Positions 6,679 to 6,892 of a DNA stretch of 6,892 nt are shown piece by piece (the first letter of the stretch is position 1; every line of letters begins with the position of its first letter). Source of the DNA: Bacillota bacterium. GTDB lineage: Bacteria > Bacillota > Clostridia > Acetivibrionales > DTU013. The notes beneath the pieces are model-generated. The model saw nothing but the letters and a program-made list of their open reading frames with translations, was not told the DNA's origin and ran no database searches. The translations under genes were made by a program, and so were the position numbers. The stretch spans positions 1-6,892 of the forward strand of contig JAEXNT010000034.1 of assembly GCA_023439545.1 (NCBI GenBank), in the 5' to 3' direction.

Positions 6679-6892
6679 TAAACATCCTCCCTTGAATGTT
6701 TTAAAGGAAATCCGCGCCATAAGGGCGCTAAACATCCTCCCTTGAATGTTTTAAAGGAAATCCGCGCCATAAGGGCGCTAAACATCCTCCTTGAATGTTT
6801 TAAAGGAAATCCGCGCCATAAGGGCGCTAAACATCCTCCTTGAATGTTTTAAAGGAAATCCGCGCCATAAGGGCGCTAAACATCCTCCTTGA

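Larger units (their letters stand above)
6635..6892. repeat. Tandem array of 50/49-bp units upstream of the GH3 gene
   Basis: Five full units and a 10-base partial sixth fill the space between the GH3 start and the right edge. Units at 6635-6684, 6685-6734 and 6735-6784 are identical 50-mers. Units at 6785-6833 and 6834-6882 are identical 49-mers that differ only by CC instead of CCC. The partial copy 6883-6892 shares the CC form. There are no spacers between units, so this is not a CRISPR array. Read toward the GH3 gene, each unit carries ATG, a GCGCC/GGCGC hairpin, TTTAAA and then an SD-like AAGGGAGG (AAGGAGG in the 49-mers). The array runs off the window, so its true length is unknown. An assembly artefact at a contig end is a real alternative. 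No protein-coding gene is supported here. Confidence 0.95.

Noticed and set aside
6629..6685. Longer GH3 start at the ATG at 6685 (19 extra residues)
   Set aside because: The extra residues are encoded by the repeat unit and have no family counterpart I recognise. The ATG at 6628 has the well-spaced GGGAGG.
6553..6735. Minus-strand 60-codon reading frame from an ATG in the repeat array
   Set aside because: It spans the repeats and then runs out of frame over the start of the GH3 gene, and its ATG directly abuts the SD-like bases. It is better explained as a by-product of the repeats.
6086..6745. 219-codon plus-strand reading frame
   Set aside because: It is antisense to the N-terminal part of the GH3 gene and runs into the repeat array; no domain or credible RBS supports it.
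6635..6892. CRISPR array
   Set aside because: The units are contiguous and identical throughout, with no variable spacers, and no cas genes are nearby.

Overview
The window looks like a fragment of a plant-polysaccharide (hemicellulose) oligosaccharide-utilisation locus from a Gram-positive anaerobe, most likely a member of the Clostridia (Bacillota). The taxonomic reading is an inference. It rests on strong GGAGG-type ribosome binding sites, cytoplasmic (signal-peptide-less) glycosidases, the AraC/cupin regulator type and the protein style. No marker gene is present to prove it. Both edges cut through features: a glycosidase gene on the left and a tandem-repeat array on the right. The window may therefore be a whole contig or a contig end.

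Layout. Positions 1-1298 (+) hold the C-terminal 431 codons of a GH31 alpha-xylosidase-like enzyme. After a 56-bp gap with no visible terminator comes a complete GH36 alpha-galactosidase-like gene at 1355-3457 (+); the two are probably co-transcribed. It converges, with only 24 bp between stop codons, on an AraC-family regulator at 3482-4339 (-). Upstream of the regulator on the same strand is a GH3 beta-glucosidase/beta-xylosidase at 4457-6628 (-). The 117-bp spacer between these two minus-strand genes holds a strong intrinsic terminator (4366-4406), whose U-tract ends only 26 nt before the regulator start codon, and a 9-bp direct repeat. Upstream of the GH3 gene, 6635-6892 is a tandem array of near-identical 50/49-bp units that runs off the window edge.

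Working together. The GH31, GH36 and GH3 enzymes would remove alpha-xylosyl, alpha-galactosyl and beta-glucosyl/beta-xylosyl residues from imported oligosaccharides such as those from xyloglucan or galactoglucomannan. The AraC protein would sense a sugar through its cupin domain and control the locus. No transporter, endo-glucanase or beta-galactosidase is in view, so the substrate is not fixed.

The least ordinary part is the repeat array. Its gene-proximal unit supplies the Shine-Dalgarno sequence of the GH3 gene. Every unit, read on the minus strand, repeats a small GC hairpin, a purine-rich SD-like element and an adjacent ATG. It may be a genuine repeated leader/regulatory region, or an assembly artefact at a contig end; the sequence alone cannot decide.
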